From NCBI RefSeq assembly GCF_007655135.1, contig NC_045130.1:1984001-2048000 (forward strand): a stretch of DNA of 64,000 nucleotides, written 5' to 3'. How positions within the stretch are numbered: position 1 is the stretch's first letter; every line of letters begins with the position of its first letter. The stretch comes from Punica granatum (Eukaryota; Streptophyta; Magnoliopsida; Myrtales; Lythraceae). This document shows, piece by piece, positions 1-11,473 of this stretch. The position numbers and the translations under genes were made by a program. Below the pieces are notes generated by a model, which did no database searches, had not been told where the DNA came from, and worked only from the letters and a program-made list of their open reading frames with translations.

Positions 1-2076
1 AATGGTGATGAGGAGGATGAGGTTTTCGATGCGGTGGTTGTCTGCAATGGACATTACACGGAGCCCCGGATAGCGGAGATTCCCGGTAAATTTCCTTACT
101 TGTTTGTTGATTCTTGATGTTTATCAATCTGGGACCTCGATTATTGACCTCAGCTTGTGCGATTGATGTGCCTGGAAGTCGATTATTCATGTATTGGAGT
201 AAAGATGGATTTTTTATGGCTGGAACTTTCTTGTTAGTAATAATCACATTGCTGCCCTTCTTTACATCATCAAGATTCCTCCTGTTGCTGGACATATGGA
301 GATTCTGCTGTTTCTAATTCCTAGGATGCTCCTGTTAATATAGCCTCAAAGAAATAACTTTCTGATTCGTTTTTGTCCTTGAAGGCATTGATACCTGGCC
401 AGGTAAGCAGATTCACAGCCACAATTACCGGACACCTGAACCCTTTAAGGATCAAGTATGTCCAAGGTTTCTCCTCAACTACTTCAGCTTGTCCACAAAT
501 TTCATCCGTTTCTATTATAATTATCTGTCTGTTCATGTAGCTATTGCATGAGATGCTTCATAAATTTTTTTGATGGTCTGGCCAAGTTTGCATTCAGTAT
601 GTCATATCTTTCAGTTTCCCCTAAGGAATCGTGTTCGAGTTATGATTCTGCCTGTATTTGTTCTTCTAAAAGGAAATTCTTGGGCTTCTGTAATTAAAAA
701 AACAGGTTGTAGTGTTGATAGGGAGTTCTGCCAGTGCAGTGGATATCTCCAGGGACATTGCCCCAGTTGCCAAAGGAGTTCATGTCGCAGTTCGATCTTC
801 TGAAGGAGAAAATCTTGGAAAACAACCTAGTTTTAGTAATGTGTGGCTCCATCCTGTGGTGAGATTTCCCATCTCTTAAGAATGTGAAACTATCATGCAT
901 TACGTGCATGGATTTCTTGATTAGTTTAATCAAGAATTATGCAGATCAAACTTGTCCATGAGGATGGAGCGGTTGTTTTTGCTGATGGGACTTCTGTATA
1001 TGCCAATGTCATTTTGCACTGCACAGGGTGAGCTTCATATTTCTATTTCTTCTAAATTTCGAGAAAAAGAAAGATGCGAACCCTCTTCTCTTCCTCGTTT
1101 TAGGATTTAATATAGTTGGAATTTTTTGAACAGAGGAAAATGACAGGATAAATAAACGTTAATTTCTACAGTTGGTTTATTAATCTTCTGTTCTTAAAGG
1201 TACAAGTACCATTTCCCTTTTCTTGAAACAAATGGGGTTGTGAGTGTGGACGACAATCGTGTGGGGCCATTGTACAAGCACGTCTTCCCGCCCGTTTTGG
1301 CTCCTTGGCTTTCTTTCATAGGCTTACTCTGGAAGGTCTTATATTATCTCAAGCTTCTTCGATGGTGAAAGGGAAAAATCACATACTCATTTCAAGCATC
1401 TTCATTCACTCACATGCTAAATTAGATATGTGATTTTTTATTTCCTTCTAATCCTTTTGTTTTTGTTATTAGTTCTGATGCTGATATTCTACTATTGTGT
1501 ATTTATGATATGATTGGTTTCAGGTCGTGCCCTTTCCTCAGTTTGAATTCCAGAGCAAGTGGATAGCTGGTGTTTTATCTGGTAAAATTGCCCTTCCTTC
1601 GCTGAAAGAGATGATGGAGAATATAGAATACTTTTATGCTGAGCTCGAAGCTGCTGGCATTCCAAAGCGATATACTCATAGGCAGTCAAAGACTCAGGTA
1701 AAATGCTACTTTTTCAACACTTCATACTAATCTAGTATTTACTCCATACCTTTTGGAATGGAATTGTTAGTTAAATAACAGTGGAATGAACTCTGTTCTA
1801 TCGATTTTTCGATGAATCAAGCATTTCTCTCTTGTTGACGCTTTCTTTCTTCATTTTTCCTTTGTTCTTTTTTGTTTTCCTTAGTTTTTGTACAATGATT
1901 GGCTTGCTGATCAATGCGGGATTCCTGGTATGGAGGAATGGAAGAAAGGGATGTACTCTGCAGCTTCCCAAAACAAGCTTGCCAGGCCAGAGACATATCG
2001 TGATGAGTGGGAAGATGATGATTTAGTCTCACGAGCTTATGAAGATTTTGCTCGATTCACCTCTAGTCAAATGTAG
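1..2076 (+). CDS. Flavin-containing monooxygenase, GS-OX type (5' end outside window)
   Basis: FAD- and NADPH-dependent monooxygenase; plant GS-OX members S-oxygenate methylthioalkyl glucosinolates, and homologues in other plants oxidise unknown sulfur or nitrogen compounds. Seven exons can be joined in phase: 1-85, 385-455, 706-858, 945-1027, 1200-1335, 1524-1697 and 1885-2076 (TAG stop). All junctions are GT-AG. Visible landmarks are VVVCNGHY just before the first donor, the second dinucleotide-binding site VVVLIGSSASA in exon 3 (NADPH Rossmann motif), the LHCTG element across the exon 4/5 junction, and a C-terminal DEWEDDD tract. The N-terminal FAD-binding GxGxxG and the start codon lie upstream of base 1, so only about the last 300 residues are present. 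No frameshift or premature stop is seen. The family call is secure; the substrate is not inferable. Confidence 0.92.
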
Positions 2077-2133
2077 CAGGTTTTGATTATAGCTGCAGAA
2101 TGAAGTCTCAATAGTTTGTACTCTGGACTATTC

Positions 2134-2139
2134 AATAAA
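2134..2139 (+). terminator. Possible poly(A) signal of the FMO gene
   Basis: An AATAAA hexamer lies 58 bases after the FMO stop codon, the usual place for a plant near-upstream element. Plant signals are loose, so this is only a candidate. Confidence 0.4.
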
Positions 2140-2512
2140 TTTCCTTATAATCTTAAGGGGTAATAATGTGGATATGATGACAAAGGGGCAGCAACCCTTA
2201 TGTCATGGAGAGGCAGGGTGACTATTTATGTTTAGAGATGTACTAATGTCAGGGTTCAAAAAATGAAAATAAAACAGAAATGGAGCAGATGGAGATCTAT
2301 TTTCAGCTATTCCGAACGGTTCTTTGTGCCGGTGATCAATGCTCTTATATCGAGATTTGAAGAACTGTGTTCCATACTGATGAGCATAACACATTAGCCT
2401 GGCAGGATGGCATAGATAGTCGAGGAAGCAGATTGCAACATGTGATAGCAAAAGAGTGCGCTTTGCTGATGATCTACTTTGCAAAAGAGAGGTTAGTTTG
2501 GGGCAAAAGTAA

Positions 2513-2583
2513 TGCACCAGCCGGGAATCGAACCCGGGTCTGTACCGTGGCAGGGTACTATTCTACCACTAGACCACTGGTGC
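2513..2583 (-). tRNA. tRNA-Gly (anticodon GCC)
   Basis: On the minus strand 71 bases fold as a tRNA. The acceptor stem GCACCAG pairs with CTGGTGC and is followed by discriminator A. The A-box region is TGGTCTAGTGGTAGAAT, the anticodon arm has loop CTGCCAC with anticodon GCC, and the T arm carries the B box GGGTTCGATTCCC. The 71-base length without a variable arm is normal for tRNA-Gly(GCC). No intron is present. A TTTT run follows the 3' end within about 10 bases, as expected for Pol III termination. CCA is not encoded, as in all nuclear plant tRNA genes. Confidence 0.97.
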
Positions 2584-2589
2584 TTTTTG

Positions 2590-3690
2590 GCTGCATGTCC
2601 TTTAATCGTTACTAAGACCTGAAGACCATTTCTCCCCGTAAATGATAACACATCCCTCCTTTGGTGGCTAGCAAGCAATTTGGAAAGAAGATGTCGTTGG
2701 AATAAAGCAGGCGGTTAACAATACATATTGCTCAAAGCCCATGCCTCGATTTTCTGATCGCTGACGGATCGATGGGGTGAGGCAGCCCGAGATTGATCCA
2801 CTATTCATTGAGAATTAAGTAAAGTCCATTAGTTACTTATTTATAGTAATTAATAAATCAATGAAAATTAGAAATGAGTCTCATAGCATACGTTTGATAT
2901 GAGCTGGTAGTGGAATTTGACGAGCCACATTATAAGATTATTGTTACTGTCGTTTCCATCAATCAGGTTGGTGGGCCATAACACTCAGCTTGTGTTCAAG
3001 AGTTATTACAGTCCAACCTGGAGGCCCAAAGCCTTGAATGTCTAAGAGCAATAAGTTTTTTATGGTCCCCTTTGTCTGTCTTCTTACAGAAGTTAAGCGA
3101 ACGGACAACGTTTCCCTCCAAAATTCTCATGTCCTGTGGACAGTTAAGTGTGAGGTCCATCTTCACTGTGCCATGATATGGGAATCCATTTCTTTTGTTG
3201 TTGCCCAACCACTGCATTAATATGTCTGACCAGAGGAGACAAGGGATGGCACGAGCTCTAGAACAGGGAGCACCGCTTCTCGTTACTTTTAACGATAGCT
3301 AAGGAAAGAAGGTCGATTTACGAGTATAGATCCGGTGTTCTTCACAGTCAGCATGCACATGTTTGAGATATTACAAATGAGCTCGAGGTCATGGTTATCT
3401 AATAAGATAATATTGGGATTGGGAATGATATATTCCCGGAAGTACGCTATAAGTTCATCCATAGCGGACAAATTCAACAAAGGTCATCCGATTACAGAAC
3501 GGTTAGGGCCAACAAAAAGTTGCTGTCGTTGCATTTTACGTGCCCTCAGTTTCTTAATCTATGCCAAATATGAGACATACTGAAGAATCTCATGCCTGAT
3601 GTTGGCTGCTTTTTCGATTTGAATCGATACCATTGAGTAGCATGGACATACCTAAAGATCGGTTAGTACCGGTATGGTAATATTCATCAG
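2590..3690. other. Intergenic, no gene recognised
   Basis: This stretch lies between the tRNA gene and the 3' end of the PLATZ gene. It has only short open frames with no recognisable protein. Part of it near the right end is probably PLATZ 3' UTR. Confidence 0.5.
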
Positions 3691-3694
3691 AAGA

Positions 3695-4767
3695 TCAATA
3701 GAGAGGAGATCGATGAGGGACACCCTTTCGCCGGCTCATGAAGACGGCGATGTCTCTAATAGGCAAGCACTGCTGGGGTCTATGTAGCACTGGATCAAGG
3801 CTGCTCCTTTTCTTCCTTGCAAACTCAGCAGTCACCGTCAGGGTTGTTGACCACAATGAGTTTAGTCGGGAGACCGGCAAGGGAGAGGTCTCGGCTCGGC
3901 CATTGGTCCCCGAGTCTCCTCTCTCATTTCTTGATCGTCGAACAGAATCGTAGCTTGGTAGAAGCTGTCTTTCTGGTCTAATCTTTCTGGCCATTCGATG
4001 CTGAACCTGAAACTAATTTAGGGCCAGACAGATATCGACGAGTGAGCTGATTTTGAGAACTCAAAAGCTTTGATTACAAATTTAAGTCCTCGAACCTTGC
4101 AGGAGATGGAACAGAACACGTAGTTTTCTTGGAGGTTCCGGTCACAGGTTGCACACAAGTTTCCTGAACCCCGGAAGAGTCGAGATATAGGTCTCTGCTT
4201 TAGGAACACCACCTTGGCACTGTTCGTTGTGTAGGGCTGAACAAAATACGTTACAACATCCATCAATCATCAACCAATACTACAAAAAAGAACAAATCAG
4301 TAAATTATGTTCGATATTCAATCTGGCGAAGGGTGCCTCACTTGGACGAGGGAACAGTCGAGCAACTTCTGGGCATCGGCCAACCTTACGACATCGTGGT
4401 ACACATACCTTCTCACCTGTGCAGCTAAACATGACATGGGATAAGGTTCTAGTACGGTCGTGTTGAATTATAAATTCAACTAATTAAGACGGAAATGATC
4501 CGGAGGAATAAGTGGACCTGCAAGAGAGGATGTGAGGCATGAAGGGGAACGCAGTGAGAACAGATGCTAGCGCAGCACTCCAAGCAGTAGACGTTCTTTT
4601 CGTTCTTCCTGGAAGAACCATGAACCTTGCATGGCCCAAAGAACTTTTCTCCGACAAGGTTCCAAAGCCACCGCGGAACCAAGCTCTTATCGACCTGTTG
4701 GTATAGAGTTAATCGAATGTGCCAAAATCGAATCGAAGAATCGGAAAGGTAGTTGAGTTACCACCAT
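3695..4767 (-). CDS. PLATZ transcription factor
   Basis: Plant-specific zinc-dependent DNA-binding protein of the PLATZ family, which binds AT-rich DNA and usually represses transcription. Five exons join in phase on the minus strand: 4767-4762 (ATG GTG only), 4694-4518, 4416-4342, 4236-4096 and 4006-3695 (TGA), giving 236 residues, a normal PLATZ length. Exon 2 holds PRWLWNLVGEKFF, then KVHGSSRKNEKNVYC and the first zinc cluster (CLECCASICSHC). Exon 3 holds VRRYVYHDVVRL. Exon 4 holds PYTTNSAKVVFLKQRP and the second cluster CATCDRNLQ...FCSISC. The last exon ends with the family tail FARKKRS...MSRRKGVPHRSPLY. Every intron is GT-AG. The last junction (after SCK) was chosen because it restores the conserved tail in frame; the exon itself otherwise runs to a stop at 4018. 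The six-base first coding exon is inferred from the splice sites. Confidence 0.9.
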
Positions 4768-4769
4768 CG

Positions 4770-5450
4770 TTTTGAATACGCCCCTGCAGGCAGATGCTAA
4801 TAGTTGGAAGAGGGGGAGATAGATGAATGAGTGAAGGAAAGTTGCGTTGGCTGGGAGTGGGACAAATCTTTGTCCCCCTCGGGTCAAAGGGAAGGTGAGC
4901 CAGAGGGCACCGGTGAATATGGTGGAAGAGTTTGAGGACTTAAAAGAGAACTATCCAATATAAGAGAAATGTAGGGAAACTCCTATGTAAGCACTTCTTT
5001 CTATCCTCATAGGCAAATTCTATAATGAAACGTCAAATTATATTCCATGGTGAAAAGCTAATTTTTTCTACTCCTTTTAATATTAAAGACAACATTTTGA
5101 TTTGTAAATATTTCAATGACGTCACAAATTTTTCAGGCCACATGTAAAGTATAATAAAATTGGAAGGTCGCTTATACATTGATGGAGTGCCACGAGGACA
5201 AAAGAAAGTCGGCTAATAGAAGAAGGCGCCAGCTTCTCGATCCCGATGGCGGTGTTTCCGAATGCGCCGATGAAGGCAGTGGAAGTAGGGGTTTGCTCTG
5301 AGAGGGAAGGTGGGGGAAGAGAGAGGGGGACGCGTCTATTTTCTCTTGTACTTGCAAATCTTATGCAAACTTGTGTTGGACCGTTTCATTCTTTTTTTTT
5401 ATAGGACTTGTGTTGGATTTAAATAAGTACAATCATAATGCAGCTGTAAA
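4770..5450. other. Intergenic / PLATZ upstream region
   Basis: No gene is recognised. The part next to 4770 is the probable 5' UTR and promoter of the minus-strand PLATZ gene; no convincing TATA box was seen. Confidence 0.4.
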
Positions 5451-5454
5451 AATT

Positions 5455-5801
5455 TTATGTTTGGTTTTAGAGTCGAGTTGAATTGAGTTTTTGTCTTAAT
5501 TGATTTGTAATGATTATGTTGTTGAATTATGATAAAAAAAATGTACAAAAAGTAATGAATAATTGAGATAAAGTAATGATTGTGTTATTGAATTGTGAAA
5601 AAAAGTAATGAATAATTGAGAGAAAGTAATAATTGTGTTGTTGAATTGTGAAAAAAGTAATGAATAATTGAGAGAATTTAGTATTAAAAATTAAATTGAA
5701 TAGTTAAAAAATTGAAGAAAAAAAGAAAAGTAATAATTGTATTGTTGAATTGAATATAAATAGAGTACAGTTAAATTTTTTTTTTTATAATCAAATAGCC
5801 C
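5455..5801. mobile_element. Degenerate Tourist-like MITE copy
   Basis: AT-rich block with repeated phrases such as GTAATGATTGTGTTGTTGAATT and AGTAATGAATAATTGAGA, the same phrases found in the better preserved copy at 15160-15462. It begins near ATGTTTGGTTTTAG and ends near AATCAAATAGCCC, which are degraded versions of the terminal repeats of that copy. It contains an internal tandem expansion of the GTAATGA...TTGTTGAATT phrase. Confidence 0.6.
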
Positions 5802-5994
5802 TGAAGTACTAATTTTGATGAAACATTGCCTACACCACAGACACAACTAAAAAAATTATATATGGAGTAAGGGGTCTTTGTGTGGTGATACAAGGCATCG
5901 ATTCGAAAGGTAAAAGTTATGGATTCAATACTAAGCGACGGGATTATGTGTTCCTTTATTTTGTTTTATTTCCTATTTTTATATCTGACTCATT

Positions 5995-6297
5995 AAGCTT
6001 TTTTATAACAAAAAATATATATTTTCAGAGAAAAAATCTTACAGTTATCCTTTTATATTAAATAGGATTTCTTTTTAAATTATAACGGTTATAAAAGTAA
6101 CATAATTTTTTTTAGATCAATTAAAAAATATCATATGCATTACTAACACATTTACGAGAATTACATCTCATCGCCTCCCAAAAGATTCAAACTCGAGATT
6201 TTTAAGTAGACGGACAAACTTCTTTACAATCCGAGTCAATTCTAACTCAAGGGTCAAGATTGTTCACTATTTTGATGGACACTAACGAGCAAGTAAT
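5995..6297. repeat. 303-bp tandem repeat, copy 1
   Basis: The block starting AAGCTTTTTTATAACAAAA and ending CTAACGAGCAAGTAATA is repeated directly after itself. This first copy is uninterrupted. The two copies differ by only a few bases. Confidence 0.9.
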
Positions 6298-7078
6298 AAG
6301 CTTTTTTATAACAAAAAATATATATTTTCAGAGAAAAAAATCTTACAGTTATCCTTTTATATTAAATAGGATTTCTTTTTAAATTATGGTAAATTACACT
6401 GGTAGTGCAAAAAGTTTTAATAATGTATCAAGTTGGTTTAAATTTTTTTTTTTTTGCTACTTGATGGTACAAAATGTTTTAAAATTGTAACATGATAGTA
6501 CAAACTGTTATCTCGCCATTGACGCTGTCATCTCGCCATTGATATGGGTGGACCTTTAAGTTAATTAAAGAAACATTTTGTACCATTATGTTACATCTGT
6601 AAAACATTTTGGACCATTAAGTGACAACTTCAAAGAGTTTGAACCATCATATAACGTTTTACCGACTCCTAAAAACATATCAAAACCACATGTCGGCCAC
6701 GTCAGCTTAGCTTGATGGCGTCAATGGTGAGATAACGGTTTGTACTATCATGTTACAACTTTGAAACATTTTGTACCATCAAGTAGCAAAAAAAACTTTT
6801 TAAACCAACCTGATACATTATTAAAACTTTTTGAACCACCGATGTAATTTACCTTTTAAATTATAACGGTTATAAAAGTAACATAATTTTTTTTAGATCA
6901 ATTAAAAAATATCATATGCATTACTAACACATTTATGAGAATTACATCTCATCGCCTTGCAAAAGATTCAAACTCGAGATTTTTAAGTAAACGGATAAAC
7001 TTCTTTACAATCCGAGTCAATTCTAACTTAAGGGTCGAGATTGTTCACTATTTTGATGGACACTAACGAGCAAGTAAT
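6298..7078. repeat. 303-bp tandem repeat, copy 2, interrupted by a MITE
   Basis: Second direct copy of the 303-bp unit. It is split after TTTTAAATTAT by the 466-bp element at 6388-6853 and resumes with the same TTTTAAATTAT, then continues to CGAGCAAGTAATA. Small differences from copy 1 include TTTATGAG for TTTACGAG and GGGTCGAG for GGGTCAAG. Confidence 0.9.
6388..6853. mobile_element. Mutator-like MITE with ~52-bp terminal inverted repeats
   Basis: The element begins GGTAAATTACACTGGTAGTG and ends with the inverse, TGTAATTTACC. The outer ~52 bases of the two ends pair with about five mismatches. It is flanked by an exact 11-bp direct repeat, TTTTAAATTAT (6377-6387 and 6854-6864), which is single in the uninterrupted copy next door. 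Long terminal repeats with a 9-11 bp target duplication are typical of Mutator-like elements. There is no coding capacity. A diverged relative lies at 21692-22106. Confidence 0.88.
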
Positions 7079-8813
7079 AATCCATTTATTGTCAAGTACA
7101 TTAGATTTTCATGTAATTAATGTAAAGTCCCCCTTAATTGGGCTTTAGCTAGCTTCGCTAGGAGTAGGGACAAGTAGTGGCTCCCCTAGGACTGGGAGAT
7201 CTTTTAACCTTCGCCATCTCCGGATTTTGTCCTTTTGACTTGTCGATCCAAACTGTTCATCTGGCTGCGGCCTGCTCAATACTGTTTGCTAATCTACCTG
7301 TCTAAGTTAATGGGTCACTTCCTTTTGACATGGCGGCCATGAAAGAAATTCAATTTTCTATCCTTCACAACCTTCGGTCTAAATCAGTTAGTGGTATTGA
7401 TCTATATCTAGCCAGTACTCGAGTTTTTATCGAATGGACCCATTATTTAGAATGTGAACTGTAAGATCTCCCGTCCGGTTCAAAAATGGTTCACGATCGA
7501 GGGGGTGGTGTGTGGCCGTTGAATGAGCTGAATCTTGGTCATTCAGCGCGGCCATGTGCCCCTAAGGGATCCTTCCCATAGCTGATAGGAAACGGGATAT
7601 AATTTTATAACTTTCTAAAACCGTATCTTCTTTCAAAATTAATTACTTATTTTTGGAAAAAGCAAATTCCAAACTTTCTTATATTTGATTTATTGATAAG
7701 CACTTAGTTAGTTGATATTAATCGAATCCATAATGTGTTGGTTGAGTAATAAGTAATTTTAATCCCTCGTAAAGGGGAAAATACAAATTGGAATCTCGAA
7801 AAGCACCCTTGTCGATCTCCCGGAATTACGATATAAGTGCCATCCAATCCACAATTTTATAAAAATGATATTAGGGCTGGTCATAAGAGAAGTAGGCCTA
7901 AAAATAATAAATCTAGTAGGCTGGCCCAAGAATAAAAGGCCCTAAGCCATCAATTGGGAATAGGGCCCGAGAGGGTCTTTGTTTATTAAATAGAAAATTT
8001 CCCTTCGAGAAAGAGGGAAAGACAACTGCAGTATAATTATGGACTACCACATCATATATCGTCTTCCGCTGATGGCAAAATTACCTATTGAAGGTGTACA
8101 TGATGAGAGTGTGGCTGACGGCCTTTTACCATGGGCAGCTGACAAGTTCTTATCAGGTTGGCTCGGTTAGCTCATGCACGCAGTTTGCTCGGTCTTAATT
8201 TTTGAACGTAGGAAATGAGCTTCGATTGTTGAAATAATGAGCTTGGATTTGGCCAAATTCAATTTTGGGAAGGTGGGCTCATGATCAAACTTGCCAGATA
8301 CGACCAAGATCAATTAATTTAGACCCCAACCATCCCAACGTTGGGTAAACCAGGTCAGTTCGATCCTATTAGGGGATGGATGGGGGCAACAACTCTTTAT
8401 GCTACTTTTCTTAAACCGAATAGGTCATTCATGGAGTTAGTTTGGAATTAAAAGATAAGGATACGTTCCGATACTTATTGCAGTGGGCGGGACGTAAAGG
8501 TTGAGCCTCCTCTTTTATCGGAGCAATAATGATGCTGGGATAAGTCTAAAGAATGATCTTAATTATTGCCCAATAAAATTTAAAATTTTTGCATTCAAAG
8601 GTACGGTCGTATCGATGCCATGCCAACCCCATCCAATTGGTTTTGGACCCAAAATATTTACGTTGGAAGCCCTGTGCATTTCTAACGCGCTTCAGGGACT
8701 ATTGTTTTATCTACATATTCAACACAGTGTCGAACAATTCTTTCTTTCCACTGGAAACCTAGTCGGCTCGTTGTCTACTTAACTAATCTTGATTTGCTAA
8801 TTATAAAGTAATT
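7079..8813. other. Intergenic, no gene recognised
   Basis: Mixed-composition DNA with moderately GC-rich islands around 7130-7580 and 8090-8420, unlike the AT-rich surroundings. They may be old retrotransposon remnants. I found no conserved domain on either strand. Confidence 0.4.
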
Positions 8814-9228
8814 GACGCGGAAAAAAGGCCCTATCACGAAGGATCTTCGATCCTTCCTTTTTGTGTACGACCGCCGCTCCACGACCTGCAAGAGGGGCTC
8901 TCGGGTTGGCGCCCAATAGCCCCCTTCGTATCTCAAGTTAAGAGTATACGGGAAGTAATTTTCTGAGGATAATTAGAGTGTGTATGATTACCTTAAAAGC
9001 TTCTTTTTATATGTGCTTAATGGAATACATATAAAAAGAAGCTCTTAAGATAACCATGCACACTCTAATTATCCTGATGAAAACACTCCCCGTATACTCC
9101 TAACTTGAGTGTCGGAGGGGGCTCTTTGGCACCAATCCGAGAGCCCCTCTTACAGGTCGTGGAGCGGCGGTCGTACACAAAAAGGAGGAATCGAAGATCC
9201 TTCGTGATGGGGACTTTTTTTCCGCATC
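8814..9228. mobile_element. Foldback transposon with ~190-bp inverted arms
   Basis: Almost the whole 415 bp is one inverted repeat. The left arm starts GACGCGGAAAAAAGG and runs through CACGAAGGATCTTCGATCC, and the right arm is its complement ending CCTTCGTG...TTTTTTTCCGCATC. The arms meet in a short loop near AATGGAATACATATAAAA. The flanks are AGTAATT (8807-8813) and AGTAATA (9229-9235), a probable 7-bp target duplication with one change. No protein is encoded. A half-copy lies at about 11262-11473. Confidence 0.85.
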
Positions 9229-9235
9229 AGTAATA

Positions 9236-11261
9236 ATGCTCGAGGCTCACCAGCGAAAAATGGCTTTTTAAATTATTAATCAATAAGTCTTTCGATGATC
9301 TCATTTACAACGAACTTAATTGTAAGAACAACTTTTAATATTTGATCCGTGGATATATGTATTCAAAGATATATTGCTTGCGTGCACTATTGCTGCTTGG
9401 TGGTTAGATAGTAATGTGATTCACATGGCTATTATAGTATTTTCAACTATATAATTCCCTCCCAACTGTCGCACATATTTCTCGAAAATAAAAGCACCGA
9501 ATTTGCTGTTAGAAAAGTCGTTAGCTCGTCTTTGTTTTTACCGCCAACGTTATCTTATGAATCTATGATGATGTGTCCCTTTTCTTTCGTTTTCCTTTTT
9601 TTTTTTTTTTTTTCCTTTCCTTCTCTCCATTTTTCCCCCACCATCTCCTTTCCTTGTTTAACTACCAGCAAGCAATGCTGTGGATTAAACAGCTCCAGAT
9701 ATATACTGAATTTGTACAGAGGATCCATCTTTGTTTAATGCAATCTTGAATCGGAAACTGACCGGGCAAAGTATCGTTTAACCGACTTCTAGCAGATTAC
9801 ATTGTAGTGTAAATCATTTGTATTTCTTCTTGTATCTCCCGAAATATTTATTATGGTCTTTTAATATTCGACTCCGTATAAAAATATTCTTTTTTTTATA
9901 GGTCTGTATAAAAATACTTACCTTTAACGTAAGTCATATCTCCCAGCCGAAACACAAAATCTACCAAAAAAAGAGCACTTTTCCAGCCTAATAAACCTAA
10001 CAAGCTTACGCCAAGGAAGAAAAGAAAGGAGGGGGGAAAAAAAACCTGACAAGCCTACGTGCCAGAAATACCTAACAAGCCGTGCACTGGTTGATGATCT
10101 AAGACCAAAAGATGCTTATATTACCAATGTGGTTTAATTTAGATCTTTGGACACTTATTTCCTTAAAATATAATTTTATGAATAAAAAAAATTACAACAA
10201 AATAGTTACCTTTTAGTCTATTGATTTGAACTGAATTAATCTAAATATATTGAATATCCAGACATCACAGTGTATACTAAAAATAAAAGAATATTTATAC
10301 TTGTGTTTTCCTTTTATCAAATGGAATAGCAAAAATGAAATTAAAAAGACTTTTTCTTTCTTTCTCTTCTTTTTTTAGCACGAGTTTTACCATGATATTA
10401 CTTGTCCATAATTTCTTTACTTTTCATAGCATATTTGCCGATACATTTTATATAGGTGGTGAACAAATTCGATAAAATATAAGAATAATGAGGATAGAAA
10501 TATCGGTAATACATGGTGGCCAAGGGGCCGAAACCACAAGAATTATTATTCTAACTGGCTCATACAATATATACATAAAATAATTACCTTATTCATGGGC
10601 TTTCGGAATAATCAAACCAAGGCTTAGTTTGTGAGAGGTGTTGCTGAAATAAAAATATTGAAGTATAATCACTGAAAAATAAGTGTTGATTTTAGAATAA
10701 AGAAAAGTATTTGGAAGGTAATAATTGAAATTTTTTGAATGTTAAAAAGATAATTATACTAGAAACAGAATAAGATGAATAAGATTTTATGAGCACCTAT
10801 TAACTTGCTTGAGAAGATAACATTTGTAGCCATAATTTTGGCTGACCACGATTTCAAAAACTTTCACCAAACACAAAATATGTTTAAAATAATAAGAAAA
10901 AGTGATTATGTAATCTCCTGCCACACTCAAACTTTAAAAACGTAAAAGAATAATCTCTTAATATCGATATAATATCTGAGAATCGTAACATACCAACTAC
11001 ATACTGCATACTGCATTATTATTATCATCGAATATTCCATTTCCTAGGATAATAGTATCTCCAATAGGTAGACATCATTTGTGCTTATAATAACTACTGA
11101 GAATATTACCCATCAAAAAAAAAACTACTATGAATATTTGTTGATACGGAGGTACATTTCGGCCTGTATTGCGGAAACTCCATCGATTGATAATGACTCA
11201 CAAAGCCCCATAGGTATTTTTCCGAGGCTTAATTGAATATCCTACACTCTACACACCTCAT
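9236..11261. other. AT-rich intergenic DNA, no gene recognised
   Basis: Low-complexity AT-rich sequence with poly-T and poly-A runs (for example 9597-9613). Only spurious open frames are seen. Confidence 0.5.
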
Positions 11262-11473
11262 CTCTTTGAAATACATAGAAAAAGAAACTTTTAAGGTACT
11301 CATACACACTCTTAATTTATCAGAAAAATGCTCCCCGTATACTCCTAACTTGAGTGTCGGAAGGGGCTCTCAGGCACCACCCCGAGAGCCCTTCTTGCAA
11401 ATCATGGAGCGGTGATCGTACACAAAAAAGAGGCCTCGAAGATCCTTCGTGATGGGGAATTTTTTCCTGCATC
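11262..11473. mobile_element. Half-copy of the foldback element
   Basis: This block matches the right arm of the element at 8814-9228: GAAATACATAGAAAAAGAA, then CTCCCCGTATACTCCTAACT, CGAGAGCCCTTCTTGCA, GAAGATCCTTCGTGATGGGG and the end TTCCTGCATC. The left arm is missing, so it can no longer fold back. Confidence 0.8.

Noticed and set aside
4018..4266. PLATZ exon 4 read through to the stop at 4018 as the protein end
   Set aside because: This would lose the conserved MSRRKGVPHRSPLY tail, which is present in frame at 3695 when the GT at 4095 and AG before 4006 are used.
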